Positions 51,118 to 60,803 of a DNA stretch of 64,000 nucleotides are shown piece after piece. Under the pieces are notes generated by a model, which worked only from the letters and a program-made list of their open reading frames with translations, was not told the DNA's origin and searched no databases. This DNA comes from Blautia sp. AF19-10LB (GTDB lineage: Bacteria; Bacillota; Clostridia; Lachnospirales; Lachnospiraceae). A program made the translations under genes and the position numbers. The stretch is from NCBI RefSeq assembly GCF_003461245.1, contig NZ_QTWS01000015.1, positions 1 to 64,000 on the forward strand. Direction: 5' to 3'. How positions within the stretch are numbered: position 1 is the first letter of the stretch; each line of letters starts with the position of its first letter.

Positions 51118-52667
51118 GAGTCTTTCTCCTCCTGTTCCTGAACTTTCCGGGAATCTTCCCGGCGGCTTTCTCCGGAATCATCGGAATCATTTTTCCGCAG
51201 ACGGATTTTCTGTTCCCATCTTGCATAGAGCGGCCTCTGCCATCTCTTCCTGAACGGGATCCGCAGGATTCCTTCGCCAGCATCGCGGCAGGGTTCTTTT
51301 TTTATAAACGGAAGAAGGTACGGCATGCCGCAACTCAGAAGCCCGGAGAGATGTGCCACTGTCAGATAGATCCCCAGAACGATTCCAAAGATTCCAAGAT
51401 ATCCACCCAGAAACAGAAATACATATTTCAAAAGTCGGAATGCTGCGGCAAACTCTTCCTCCGGGATCACCATCGATCCCAGTGCGGTCAATGCAACGAT
51501 CATAACAACGATAGGACTGACCAGATTTGCACTGACTGCCGCCTGACCAATGATCAGGCCTCCCACGATTCCGATCGCATTCCCCAATGCCCCGGGGACC
51601 CGCACTCCTGCCTCCCGGATCAGTTCAAACGAGAGTTCCAGAAAGATCAGTTCGACCACGCTGGAAAAAGGTACTCCCTCCCGTGCTTTTGCAAAAGACA
51701 GGATCAGATTTGCCGGAAGTATCTGTGTGTGAAAGCGGATCACTGCAAGGTAAAGCCCCGGGAGCAGTGTCGCCACAAGCAGTGCAAGATAACGAAGTGC
51801 CCGCAGAAACGATGCCATTTCAAAATGATGAAACCAGTCCTCGCTGCTCTCCATAAAGCCATTAAAGGAACTTGGAAGGATCAGTGCGGACGGAGAATTG
51901 TCACAGAGCACCACGATCTTTCCATTCAGGATCTCCATCGCCGCCCGGTCGGGACGTTCCGTTGTCTGATACTGTGGAAACGGTGAATACCATGTTCTGT
52001 CTGTAAGCTGTTCCAGCATTCCACTGTCAAAGATTCCATCTATCCTGTATTCATCCAGACTGGTTTTGATATTCTCCAGAAGATCTTCCTGAACGAGATC
52101 TTCCATGTAGAGAAGCTGCAGGACTGTCTTTGATCGGACACCTGTCGTTTTTTCCTCGACCTTCATTCTGCTGTTCCGGATCCGCTTTCTGACCAGTGCG
52201 GAGTTTGTTTTTACAGAATCCGAAAATCCTTCTTTGGAACCGCGCAGGACTTTTTCTGATTTCGCTTCGGAAACTCCCATGTCCGGGTATCCCTTGCTGG
52301 ATATTTTCATCGCCTTGTCATATCCGTCTATAAAAAAAACTGCATTTCCTGCAAGAACTGCTGACAGGACTTCTTCCATATCCGCCAGTTTCTGCACATC
52401 TGCGATCCCCAGACTGTTGTTCCGCATAAATTCCTGTATCTGCCCCGGTGAGATCTCCCAGAAATGATTGATCATCTTGCCCAGTGCAGAATCATCCAGC
52501 ATCATATTTGAAACTGCCACTTCGATATAGACCATCAGACAGTCTATTTTGCTTTCGCTTCCCAGACGCATGGGGCGGATCAGGATATCTGCACAGTTCT
52601 CGAATTTTTCTCTGATGTAGGATTCATTTTTTCTCAGTTCACTGTGGATTTTGGTCTTTTGATCCAT
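51114..52667 (-). CDS. Spore germination receptor subunit A (GerAA family)
   Basis: A 517-residue membrane protein of the GerA/SpoVAF family, part of the germinant receptor in the spore inner membrane. The long N-terminal soluble domain (about 1-280, DILIRPMRLGSESKIDCLMVYI; FFIDGYDKAMKIS) is followed by four to five helices (YLALLVATLLPGLYLAVI; GIVGGLIIGQAAVSANLVSP). The C-terminal tail is rich in charged residues. The ATG at 52667 follows AGGAGG; an in-frame start 17 codons upstream has no site. First gene of the ger operon. Confidence 0.93.
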   Translation of the reverse strand: MDQKTKIHSELRKNESYIREKFENCADILIRPMRLGSESKIDCLMVYIEVAVSNMMLDDSALGKMINHFWEISPGQIQEFMRNNSLGIADVQKLADMEEVLSAVLAGNAVFFIDGYDKAMKISSKGYPDMGVSEAKSEKVLRGSKEGFSDSVKTNSALVRKRIRNSRMKVEEKTTGVRSKTVLQLLYMEDLVQEDLLENIKTSLDEYRIDGIFDSGMLEQLTDRTWYSPFPQYQTTERPDRAAMEILNGKIVVLCDNSPSALILPSSFNGFMESSEDWFHHFEMASFLRALRYLALLVATLLPGLYLAVIRFHTQILPANLILSFAKAREGVPFSSVVELIFLELSFELIREAGVRVPGALGNAIGIVGGLIIGQAAVSANLVSPIVVMIVALTALGSMVIPEEEFAAAFRLLKYVFLFLGGYLGIFGIVLGIYLTVAHLSGLLSCGMPYLLPFIKKEPCRDAGEGILRIPFRKRWQRPLYARWEQKIRLRKNDSDDSGESRREDSRKVQEQEEKDS

Positions 52668-52696
52668 TGCATCCTCCTGTTGTAATCGTAATCCAT

Positions 52697-52732
52697 AAAA
52701 AAAAAGAGATACACACAATATGTATCTCTTTT
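52697..52732 (-). terminator. Terminator of the GntR / ispE operon
   Basis: AAAAGAGATACA (52702-52713) pairs with TGTATCTCTTTT (52721-52732); on the minus strand a run of nine T follows. Confidence 0.9.
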
Positions 52733-52765
52733 AGAATAACCGGATTATACAATTTTATTTACAGT

Positions 52766-53446
52766 TCAGCGATTTTTTGTTTCTTCCCTGATAGAGCGGA
52801 TGATCGCCTCTCTCTGGTTCTCGATATGCTGATAAGAAATCTCCTTGGCTTTCTTGAGGTCACGATTCTTGATCGCCTCGTAGATCTCCTCATGTTCCTT
52901 AACAAGAAGGTTTCTTGTTTCTTCATCCTTGAGATATTCCACACGATATCTGTAGATCTGCTCACGAAGATTATTCAGTACCTGATTCAGTCTGCGGTTG
53001 TCGGAAGATTTGTAGATCACTTCATGAAAAGTTACATCGGCTTCTGCCAGCTTAACAAGATTTCCCTCTGCCATCGTATCCTCAAAGTTCTTGGCTGCTT
53101 TCCAGAGATCATCAAGCTGCTCCTCGGTCATGCGCGCGCATGCATTCTCGATCGACAGATTTTCAAGTGCCATACGGACTTCCAGTACATCATTCAGATC
53201 CTTCTCTGTAATGTTCGCCACCTGTGCACCGCGGCGCGGGATCATCACGACCAGACCTTCCAGTTCCAGCTTACGCATCGCCTCACGAACAGGAGTCCTG
53301 CTGACTCCAAGTTTCTCCGCCAGCGCGATCTCCATCAGTCGTTCTCCGGGTTTCAGCTCACCCTTCAGAATCGCTTTACGCAGTGTGTTAAATACCACAT
53401 CTCTTAACGGCAGATATTCATTCATATCAACAGAAAAATCATTCAT
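52766..53446 (-). CDS. GntR-family regulator, FadR/FCD subfamily
   Basis: A 226-residue regulator: N-terminal winged helix (PLRDVVFNTLRKAILKGELK; LGVSRTPVREAMRKLELEGL) and C-terminal FCD ligand domain (about 90-220) with metal-type His residues (DVTFHEVIYKSS, EHEEIYEAI). Ligand likely an organic acid, as in this subfamily. The ATG at 53446 follows AGGAGGT and is preferred to one 20 codons upstream that reaches into ispE. It lies 28 bases after ispE, so it is co-transcribed. Confidence 0.92.
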   Translation of the reverse strand: MNDFSVDMNEYLPLRDVVFNTLRKAILKGELKPGERLMEIALAEKLGVSRTPVREAMRKLELEGLVVMIPRRGAQVANITEKDLNDVLEVRMALENLSIENACARMTEEQLDDLWKAAKNFEDTMAEGNLVKLAEADVTFHEVIYKSSDNRRLNQVLNNLREQIYRYRVEYLKDEETRNLLVKEHEEIYEAIKNRDLKKAKEISYQHIENQREAIIRSIREETKNR

Positions 53447-53474
53447 CTTAAGTACCTCCTGTAAAAAATTCCCC

Positions 53475-54338
53475 TCAGTCTTTGCGGTTAAAAACTTCTG
53501 TAGCAAATACAGTCTTGGCCAGATGACTGCTTCGCAGAACCCTGGCTGCTGCTTTCATCTTGTTCTTATCATCAAAAATACCAAAGACAGTCGGACCGCT
53601 TCCGCTCATCATTGCCTTGAGTGCACCATGTGCTTCCATGAGATCCTTGATCTCCTGGATCACCGGATATTTGCCGATGATCCCCGGTTCAAATACATTT
53701 CCCATTCGGGAAACCATAGTATAAAGATCTCCATTCTCAATATCAGAGATCATACCATCAATATCAGGATGTGCTCCCATATTCTGAAGATCCAGATTTT
53801 CATAAGCCAGTTTCGTAGAAACATTGACCGCCGGTTTGCCAACCAGAATATAACATTTCGGAAGCTGCGGAAGTCTGGTCAGTTTCTCACCGATTCCCTC
53901 AGCCAGTGCTGTTCCACGCATAATGCAGTACGGCACATCTGCCCCGATCTGCACAGCACGCTCCATGAGTTCCTGCTCACTTAAGCCAAGATGAAACATC
54001 TTGTTTACACCGACAAACGCTGCCGCTGCATCGGAACTTCCGCCTGCCATACCTGCTGCCACCGGAATGGACTTGGTAAGCTTCATGGAAATTCCCTCCT
54101 GGATATCAAATTCATCCATGAGAAGTTTCGCTGCCTTATATACCAGATTTCTCTCATCTGACGGAACATAAAGAAGATTCGTAGTCAATGTGATCCCCGG
54201 TGAAGATTTCCGCCGGATATCCAGAAGATCATACATCTGGATCGTCTGCATCAGCATACGAACTTCATGGTAACCATCGTCTCTTTTACCCAGGATATCC
54301 AGTCCCAGATTAATTTTCGCCATTGCTCGCAAACGCAT
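53475..54338 (-). CDS. ispE: 4-diphosphocytidyl-2-C-methyl-D-erythritol kinase
   Basis: A 286-residue GHMP kinase of the MEP isoprenoid pathway. The N-terminal AMAKINLGLDILGKRDDGYHE has the catalytic Lys-Asn region, PVAAGMAGGSSDAAAA is the ATP glycine loop and MSGSGPTVFGIF the third motif. GAGGGG precedes the ATG at 54338; an in-frame start 14 codons upstream is less likely. Confidence 0.95.
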   Translation of the reverse strand: MRLRAMAKINLGLDILGKRDDGYHEVRMLMQTIQMYDLLDIRRKSSPGITLTTNLLYVPSDERNLVYKAAKLLMDEFDIQEGISMKLTKSIPVAAGMAGGSSDAAAAFVGVNKMFHLGLSEQELMERAVQIGADVPYCIMRGTALAEGIGEKLTRLPQLPKCYILVGKPAVNVSTKLAYENLDLQNMGAHPDIDGMISDIENGDLYTMVSRMGNVFEPGIIGKYPVIQEIKDLMEAHGALKAMMSGSGPTVFGIFDDKNKMKAAARVLRSSHLAKTVFATEVFNRKD

Positions 54339-54447
54339 AAATATCCCCTCTGTCCTTTGTGATTTTGTTTCTTTTTTCATTTCTTTTGTACTTTGTATAC
54401 AATATGATTGTATCTATTTTAAATGATTTTTTTCAGGATTTCAAGTA

Positions 54448-56004
54448 TCAGCTTTCAACTTTTTTTACCAATAAAAGCGGCTGTCCCAGGGTCAGCTGAT
54501 CATTTTCGAGACTGTTCATGGAAATGATCTCCTCCATAGTCGTATAGAATTTTTTTGCGATGTCCCAGAGTGTATCTCCCTGCTTCACCATATATACCGT
54601 AATTCCCGGCATACTTCGGATCTTTTCTGTATCGAGTGGCTGTTCTTCCACACTTTCAATGATCTTTTCCTCTATGCACTGGATCACAAGAACATTCAGG
54701 CTCACCGCCGCTCTGACTTCAATCTCGTTACTGTCGACCATGCTTGTCGAAAGCTGTTCCAGATCCGTATGGAAATAGTAGACGCTGTCCTCTGTGATCC
54801 CCCTTGCCTCCACCACATGACTGAACGGCATCATCACTTCCATGGAATAGAACGGCATGTCGTCATTCCCCACGATATAGAGAACTTTCATCTGAACGAT
54901 CCCGTCTACCTGGATCCCATCTTTGACAATTTTTGTTTTATCTATTTTTACTTTTCCCTGGCTGTGGCAAATCTGGAGGATTTTCCCCTGTGTCTCCTTG
55001 ATCTCAATCCGATCAGACACGCGGCATTTGGAAAAATTCCTCACCAGAAGACTTTCCAGAACTTCATTTTTGCATTTTGGGATGCACTGACGAAACGGAG
55101 TATAGACATCCATAAGTATTTCATGGTCTTCTTCCCTGTAAAGACGGATATCCAACTCCAGTACGATATCTGTTACAAAGATGCGTTCCTCTCCGTCGGA
55201 ATCCGGTTTCACCTCCACGCTCTGATTGATGACCGAAGCTTCCAGATTTGGAACCATGTCAAAAGTACATCCGCTGCATTCCACTTCTCCGGTAAATGGT
55301 ATAGAATGCTCCAGCCACTGCAGGGTACCGTCCTCATCATCCCCTTTATACAAAGCAAACAAAAAAAGTTCTCCTTTGGCTTTTACTACATTTTCTTCCG
55401 GTCTTAAGTCCAGTCCTCTGACTTCAAGCGTATACCAGAGAAGCTCTGCGATATTCGGTTTATTGGATACCAGTTCTACTTCTTCTTTGAGCCGCAGGGT
55501 GTCTTTTTTATGTATGGCAAGACTGAGAAGACGCATCTGTTTTTTCTGCACAGAAACTGTTTCATCATCCAGTGAAACCGGCAGACGGATTCCTGAGAGT
55601 TCATCTACAACTGCATAAAAAGTCACTACTGCTTTGATGTTCAGTTTTCTTGAATGGATCAGGTGCAGGCTCAGATCCTCTATTTCCCACCGAAGACACA
55701 TCTTATCGCCACTTACGATCCCCTCAAGGTTCATCGTCTCTTCCACCGGCAGTTTGGCTGAGAGACTGTAAACTTTGCCCTCTTCTTCTCCTACATAGAG
55801 AAGATCCACCTGCAGGCTTCCTTTCAGAAAAGCATGACCGTCGCTTAATCGGACTTCTTCTACCGAAACATCGCCCTTGTTCTGGACCATCCGTCCGATA
55901 TCCGGTTTTACATCCGGCACATTATAATCCACATCAAAAGTCACCTGGCTGGTCGCTCTGCTCTTTGTCCGCAGCACCTGAATATCTTCTTTTCTTAATT
56001 CCAT
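54448..56004 (-). CDS. sipL: SipL-like spore morphogenesis protein (DUF3794 repeats plus LysM)
   Basis: A 518-residue protein with about three DUF3794 domains (FDVDYNVPDVKPDIGRMVQN at the start) and a C-terminal LysM domain (about 470-515, YMVKQGDTLWDIAKKFY). This is the layout of SipL, which binds SpoIVA to build the coat around the forespore in Clostridia. Length fits. GAGGAGCGG lies before the ATG. Confidence 0.9.
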   Translation of the reverse strand: MELRKEDIQVLRTKSRATSQVTFDVDYNVPDVKPDIGRMVQNKGDVSVEEVRLSDGHAFLKGSLQVDLLYVGEEEGKVYSLSAKLPVEETMNLEGIVSGDKMCLRWEIEDLSLHLIHSRKLNIKAVVTFYAVVDELSGIRLPVSLDDETVSVQKKQMRLLSLAIHKKDTLRLKEEVELVSNKPNIAELLWYTLEVRGLDLRPEENVVKAKGELFLFALYKGDDEDGTLQWLEHSIPFTGEVECSGCTFDMVPNLEASVINQSVEVKPDSDGEERIFVTDIVLELDIRLYREEDHEILMDVYTPFRQCIPKCKNEVLESLLVRNFSKCRVSDRIEIKETQGKILQICHSQGKVKIDKTKIVKDGIQVDGIVQMKVLYIVGNDDMPFYSMEVMMPFSHVVEARGITEDSVYYFHTDLEQLSTSMVDSNEIEVRAAVSLNVLVIQCIEEKIIESVEEQPLDTEKIRSMPGITVYMVKQGDTLWDIAKKFYTTMEEIISMNSLENDQLTLGQPLLLVKKVES

Positions 56005-56024
56005 CGCTGACCGCTCCTCTCATA

Positions 56025-56474
56025 CTATTCAAACACAACAGGTTCTTCTCTGTAATCGGTCTTTACTGCAATATACGGATAAGATGGCGCTCCGCTCTGA
56101 TTTTCTTTCTCCGGTCCGATCAGTCTCGTTTTGAAAAAAATCGTCGTAGACGAAGCCGAAAGTTCAGCCACCTGAATACTGTATCCTCCGCTCATCTGCT
56201 TTCCATATCCCCGGATCAGATACAGGGTATCTCCCTTCTGATAAGTCATCTGAAAATCGTCCGCTTTCTTTTCCTGAATCAGTTCCTGTGCACTCTGCGG
56301 AAGTTCTGCTGTATCCACCACCGTATATTCAAGAGGTGTCCTCTCCCCTTCCTCTATCTTTACCAGGCTGCATCCTCCTGCACTCAGCAAAAAAGCCAGT
56401 AATATGCACCAGACAACCGTCATATATCGTTTTGACCGATTTTGTCTGATTCCTGCAGACAGTGGTATCTGCAT
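56025..56474 (-). CDS. PrcB-like lipoprotein
   Basis: A 149-residue lipoprotein (lipobox LLSAGGC, Cys35) whose C-terminal half matches the PrcB_C family (LIRGYGKQMSGGYSIQVAEL; SYPYIAVKTDYREEPVVF). PrcB assists a surface protease in Treponema; in Clostridia its role is unknown. The ATG at 56474 lies 10 bases after AGGAG; a GTG two codons earlier is the alternative. It is followed after 20 bases by the SipL-like gene, so it may act in sporulation. Confidence 0.75.
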   Translation of the reverse strand: MQIPLSAGIRQNRSKRYMTVVWCILLAFLLSAGGCSLVKIEEGERTPLEYTVVDTAELPQSAQELIQEKKADDFQMTYQKGDTLYLIRGYGKQMSGGYSIQVAELSASSTTIFFKTRLIGPEKENQSGAPSYPYIAVKTDYREEPVVFE

Positions 56475-56624
56475 AGGCACAATTCTCCTGTCCGCTCTTT
56501 TTCAATATGTATTCTATGCCAAAACCAAAAGATTTATTGCAACTATTTCAAATATCCCTTATACTGATAGCAGAGTTTCGAACACGCGAAACCCATGCAA
56601 ATTTAACAGAAAGAGGAATTCGTT

Positions 56625-57365
56625 ATGATTCGTTTTATCATTGTTGCCATTACGGTCATCGGGTTTCTGATCCTTTCCATTCCGATTCTTCTGATCGAAT
56701 GGATCATCGGAAAATTTTCACCAAGGACCAAGGAAATCAGTTCTCTTCGAATTGTCCAGGGAGTATTTAAATTCATTCTCTGGGAAGCCGGAACCAAAGT
56801 TACGATCATCGGCGAAGAAAATGTTCCCAAGGATACTCCGGTTCTCTACATTGGCAATCACAGAAGTTATTTTGACATCGTGCTTACTTACAGCCGCTGT
56901 CCGATCCGTACCGGCTACATTGCCAAGAAAGAAATGGAGCGTTATCCGCTTCTTTCCAACTGGATGAAATATCTTCACTGTCTGTTTCTTGACCGTAAGG
57001 ATATCAAACAGGGACTCAAGACCATCCTCGCAGCCATCGACAAGATCAAATCCGGCATTTCCATCTGTATCTTCCCTGAAGGTACACGTAACAAGAATGC
57101 AGATGACCTGGAGCTTCTTCCTTTCCACGACGGAAGCTTCAAGATTGCTTCCAAGACAGGCTGTGCGATCATTCCAATGGCACTTAACAACACCGTAGAA
57201 ATCTTTGAGGCACATATGCCAAAGATCAAATCAACTCATGTCGTTTTGGAATACGGTAAACCAATCTATGTCAAGGACCTTCCGAAAGAAGATCAGAAAC
57301 ATCTCGGTGCATACACTCAGAACATCATTCACGATATGCTCGAAAAAAATAAACCTCTGGTATGA
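56625..57365 (+). CDS. plsC: 1-acyl-sn-glycerol-3-phosphate acyltransferase
   Basis: A 246-residue membrane acyltransferase of phospholipid synthesis. One N-terminal helix, then the catalytic NHRSYFD (HX4D), the glycerophosphate-binding FPEGTRNK and the hydrophobic VPMAL-type block (IIPMALNN). GAAAGAGGAATTCGTT precedes the ATG. Single gene, convergent with galK. Confidence 0.92.
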   Translation: MIRFIIVAITVIGFLILSIPILLIEWIIGKFSPRTKEISSLRIVQGVFKFILWEAGTKVTIIGEENVPKDTPVLYIGNHRSYFDIVLTYSRCPIRTGYIAKKEMERYPLLSNWMKYLHCLFLDRKDIKQGLKTILAAIDKIKSGISICIFPEGTRNKNADDLELLPFHDGSFKIASKTGCAIIPMALNNTVEIFEAHMPKIKSTHVVLEYGKPIYVKDLPKEDQKHLGAYTQNIIHDMLEKNKPLV

Positions 57366-57418
57366 TCCAGGGGTTTATTTTTGTGATTTTATATTCTTTT
57401 TTAATAGACAGTAGTTGC

Positions 57419-58654
57419 TTATCCGATATGTGCTGCTCCGACTGCACGGATGTCCATTGGATATACATTTTCTTTTCCAACAAATTTAGAAATATATTCT
57501 ACATAGTTCTCCTGCTCTTTTTCCGGAATGATCGCTGCGATAACGCCTGCAAATCCACCACCGTGAACACGGCATACGCCTGCGCCAATCTTCTTGAGGA
57601 AAAGCTGTGTCAGTGCAAGAGTTCTTGTGATCTTCTGCTCGTGGAAATCTTTCATAGTGTAGCAGTTCTGAAGGAGTTCCCAGGAAGATTTTCCGGACTC
57701 GTCGATCAGTTCAAGGAATTTATCATAATCATCATGGTGGATCGCATCTGCTGCTTCCTCTACACGGGTAGTCTCTCCAAAGAAATGAAGTGCACGGAGA
57801 ATTGCTCTGTCATCCTCAATCTCATTGCAATGCTCAAGAAGTGCATCTACGTTTGTCTCATGAAGAAGGTTCACGCCAAGTACTTTGGCAACAGCTTTCA
57901 TTTCACCCGGGATCTCAGAGTATTCCTGGCTCAGATCTGCATGACCTTTTCCTGTATTTACGATAACAAGCTTGTATCCGAATTTTCCGAAGGAGAAATC
58001 CAGTTTGCTGTATTTGAGGTTATTGCTGTCAGCGAAATCAAAAAGAACCGGTCCGCCTACTGCACATGCCATCTGGTCCATCATTCCGGAAGCTTTGTCC
58101 CAGTAAACATTCTCTGCATACTGGCCAACTTTTGCATAATCATTATATGTCATTTTGCTTTCGTTAAAGAAGTAATCAATGATAGTGCAGATCAGCATCT
58201 CGAAAGAAGCAGAAGAACTTACACCTGCTGCTGCGATAACGTTTGTGCTTACATATGCATCGAATCCTGCTGTCTTAAAGCCGTTCTTCTGTGCACCTTC
58301 CATCATACCTGCAACGAGTGCCGGTGTTCCCTTCTTGTAGTTTGCCTTGCTCAGTTTGGTAAGGTCTACAACGATCTCATCTCTGTATCCTTCACTGGTG
58401 ATATGGATAGTCTGTGTTCCGTTCGGATAAGCCGCTCCGATGGTATCCAGGTTGATGCTTCCTGCAATCACCTTGCCGCCATTGTGGTCTGTATGGTTTC
58501 CAATGATCTCAGTTCTTCCTGCTGATGTGAAGTATTCTGCTTTGTCATGTTTGTATGTTTTTGCAAAATTATCTGCAAGTTTCTGGAAACGTGCGCTGCT
58601 CTTCTCTGTTTCTCCATAGATTTCCTGAAGTTTTGCTGTTTCTGGTAAATTCAT
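57419..58654 (-). CDS. galK: Galactokinase
   Basis: A 411-residue GHMP kinase that makes galactose-1-phosphate. GRTEIIGNHTDHNGG is the galactose signature, AAAGVSSSASFEM (reading IAAAGVSSSASFE) the ATP loop and VHGGGFAGVIAAI the third motif. AAAGGAGAACAGG precedes the ATG. The other Leloir genes are not in this window. Confidence 0.95.
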   Translation of the reverse strand: MNLPETAKLQEIYGETEKSSARFQKLADNFAKTYKHDKAEYFTSAGRTEIIGNHTDHNGGKVIAGSINLDTIGAAYPNGTQTIHITSEGYRDEIVVDLTKLSKANYKKGTPALVAGMMEGAQKNGFKTAGFDAYVSTNVIAAAGVSSSASFEMLICTIIDYFFNESKMTYNDYAKVGQYAENVYWDKASGMMDQMACAVGGPVLFDFADSNNLKYSKLDFSFGKFGYKLVIVNTGKGHADLSQEYSEIPGEMKAVAKVLGVNLLHETNVDALLEHCNEIEDDRAILRALHFFGETTRVEEAADAIHHDDYDKFLELIDESGKSSWELLQNCYTMKDFHEQKITRTLALTQLFLKKIGAGVCRVHGGGFAGVIAAIIPEKEQENYVEYISKFVGKENVYPMDIRAVGAAHIG

Positions 58655-58918
58655 GTTCCTGTTCTCCTTTTACATTTTATTTTGATGCATCCCATGTAGT
58701 TTTTGTTTCATTATGTTGTTTCGTTACGCTCTTTCATCATGCACATTATTCTCCTGTGCACATCTGATAAATCCATTATATATCTTTTTCTGTAAAATAC
58801 CTTAATTAATCTGCGAAAAAAAAGTAAAATCTTGCGTTATTCATATTTTTTTGTTTATAATAAAGGTAATTTCCTGCGTTCAGCAAATCTTCGAAAAAAG
58901 GAGGAGAGACAGTCTCTC
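58655..58918. other. Divergent intergenic region between galK and the AraC regulator
   Basis: 264 bases, AT rich, no gene. It must hold promoters for both directions; no convincing -35/-10 pair or operator was picked out by eye. Confidence 0.5.
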
Positions 58919-59818
58919 ATGCAGATCATCACAAACCAGTTTCAAAAAGAATTAAAGAAACATGGCAGCGACCATTTCCCGTTTCTGGTCAGTTATCAGC
59001 GGCTGTCAGAATATGATTCCAATTCCTTTATGTGGCACTACCATCCGGAAATCGAGATCACTTATATAAAAAAAGGCTCCATGCACTATCGTGTAAATAA
59101 TCAGTCCTTCCACCTGAAAGAAGGGGACATTATTTTCTGCAATTCCAACGCCCTCCACAGCGGCGAAATGGAGCACCAGGAGGATTGTTCCTATATACCG
59201 ATCACTTTTGACCCAAAGCTGATCTATGGATTTTTCCAGAGCACCATCTGTACGAAATATGTAGAACCTGTGATCCAGAATCTTGCTGTCTGTGCGATGC
59301 ACATCGACTATACAGAAAGCTGGCATGAAACTTTCCGCAAAAAAATGTTGGAAGTCATCGCCCTTGATAAAGAAAAGCCTGATTTCTACGAACTGGACAT
59401 ATCGATCCGGATGCAGATCATGTGGCGGCTGCTCGTAGAACATCTCCCACATCAGCCGCTTCCTGCCGCATCTGATCTCACAGAATATGAACGGATCCGC
59501 AAAATCCTCTCTTACATAGAACAGAATTACATGAACCCGATCACACTGGCAGAAGTCGCTGAACACATTCATCTCTGTGAAAGTGAATGTACGCGCCTGT
59601 TTAAACGCCATATGAATACTACACTCTTCTCTTTCCTGCAGGAGTACCGGATCGAACGAAGCCTGGAATACCTGAGCACCCACGAATCCATCAGCAACAT
59701 CGCCGGAAAGACCGGCTTCTCCGACTCCAACTACTACTCCAAAGTCTTCAGCAAGATCAAAGGCTGTAGTCCGAGAGAATACCGCAAAAATCTTATATCA
59801 CAGGAGGATCACGCATGA
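58919..59818 (+). CDS. AraC-family regulator with cupin sensor domain
   Basis: A 299-residue regulator. The N-terminal cupin (MWHYHPEIEITYIKKGSMHY) and C-terminal double helix-turn-helix (ITLAEVAEHIHLCESECTRL; IAGKTGFSDSNYYSKVFSKI) are complete. GGAGGAG lies 12 bases before the ATG at 58919. It is divergent from galK and overlaps the following HD gene by four bases; it may regulate galK, but this rests on position only. Confidence 0.92.
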   Translation: MQIITNQFQKELKKHGSDHFPFLVSYQRLSEYDSNSFMWHYHPEIEITYIKKGSMHYRVNNQSFHLKEGDIIFCNSNALHSGEMEHQEDCSYIPITFDPKLIYGFFQSTICTKYVEPVIQNLAVCAMHIDYTESWHETFRKKMLEVIALDKEKPDFYELDISIRMQIMWRLLVEHLPHQPLPAASDLTEYERIRKILSYIEQNYMNPITLAEVAEHIHLCESECTRLFKRHMNTTLFSFLQEYRIERSLEYLSTHESISNIAGKTGFSDSNYYSKVFSKIKGCSPREYRKNLISQEDHA

Positions 59819-60594
59819 ACTACAACAATGCAAAAGAACAATTTGAGAAATATCTGAACAGCTATGACCGTGATAATGGTAAAGTCCGTCTCAAGATCAT
59901 TCATACCTACGGCGTAGTGCATGATATGACAGAAATCTGTAAACGTATGCAGTTATCTGATGAAGACACTGAACTCGCCAGAATCATTGCCCTGCTGCAC
60001 GACATTGGTCGTTTTGAACAGTTGAAACGTTTTGACAGCTTCGAACCGACCACCATGGATCACGCAGCTTATGGTGTGCAGGTTTTATTTGAAGAAGGCA
60101 TGATCCGCCAGTTTGTCCCGGAATCCACCTGGGACGATATCATCCACACTGCTATCGCCAGACACAGTGATTTCAAACTTGAGGGGATCACAGATCCACT
60201 CACCCTCCTTCACGCCCGCTTGATCCGCGATGCAGACAAACTGGACAACTGTCGCGTAAAATTAGAGGATGATCTTCTGGTCTTCATGGGGGCATCTGGA
60301 GAAGAAATCGGTGCACAGGCAATTACTCCTGTCATTTACGATACTGTTTTCAAAAACCAGTGTGTCTACTCCCCTGACCGCGTCACCAGAATGGATTACT
60401 GGGTCTCCTACGTCGCTTACTTCCTTGACATCAATTATCGTGCAACCCTCGATATCATCGAAGAACACGACTACCTCAACAAGATCATCGACCGCATTCC
60501 TTACTCCAACCCGGACACCCGCCAGAAAATGGAAGACATCCGCACACATCTGGCTGAATTTATCCACACCAGCCCAGGATATACCTGGAACTAA
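59815..60594 (+). CDS. HD-domain phosphohydrolase
   Basis: A 259-residue HD-superfamily protein. Metal ligands are visible as His (KIIHTYGVVHDM), the HD pair in LLHDIGRFEQ, His in HTAIARHSDF and Asp in RDADKLDN. Substrate unknown; relatives act on nucleotides or phosphate esters. It overlaps the AraC gene by ATGA and is co-transcribed with it. Confidence 0.88.
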   Translation: MNYNNAKEQFEKYLNSYDRDNGKVRLKIIHTYGVVHDMTEICKRMQLSDEDTELARIIALLHDIGRFEQLKRFDSFEPTTMDHAAYGVQVLFEEGMIRQFVPESTWDDIIHTAIARHSDFKLEGITDPLTLLHARLIRDADKLDNCRVKLEDDLLVFMGASGEEIGAQAITPVIYDTVFKNQCVYSPDRVTRMDYWVSYVAYFLDINYRATLDIIEEHDYLNKIIDRIPYSNPDTRQKMEDIRTHLAEFIHTSPGYTWN

Positions 60595-60607
60595 TCCACA
60601 TTTCCTA

Positions 60608-60650
60608 CAAAAAAAGGACCTGACTTACCTAAGCCAGATCCTTTTTATTT
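60608..60650 (+). terminator. Terminator after the HD-domain gene
   Basis: AAAAAGGA.CTG (from 60608) pairs with CAG.TCCTTTTT (to 60647), T rich after. The remaining gap to 60803 holds a small hairpin near the end of glgP and nothing else recognised. Confidence 0.75.
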
Positions 60651-60803
60651 ACCCACAATCATTCTCCACACAGGAAATCTACCCCACACAAAAACCAGGA
60701 ATACATTCCCCCACTAACTCACTTCATCTCATCATAACCTATAGCCATGCTTCGACTAAGCCAGGGGTGTGCAGTGGGGACTGCTAAGTCCACTTTGCGG
60801 AAT

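Noticed and set aside
52673..52718. Longer N-terminus for the GerAA-type protein
   Set aside because: The upstream start lacks a ribosome site, while ATG 52667 directly follows AGGAGG.
57362..58525. A 387-codon open frame on the plus strand
   Set aside because: Antisense shadow of galK; Cys- and Ile-rich composition without domains.
60720..60800. Possible small RNA or attachment site after glgP
   Set aside because: Only a weak imperfect hairpin was seen, with no conserved feature to support either.
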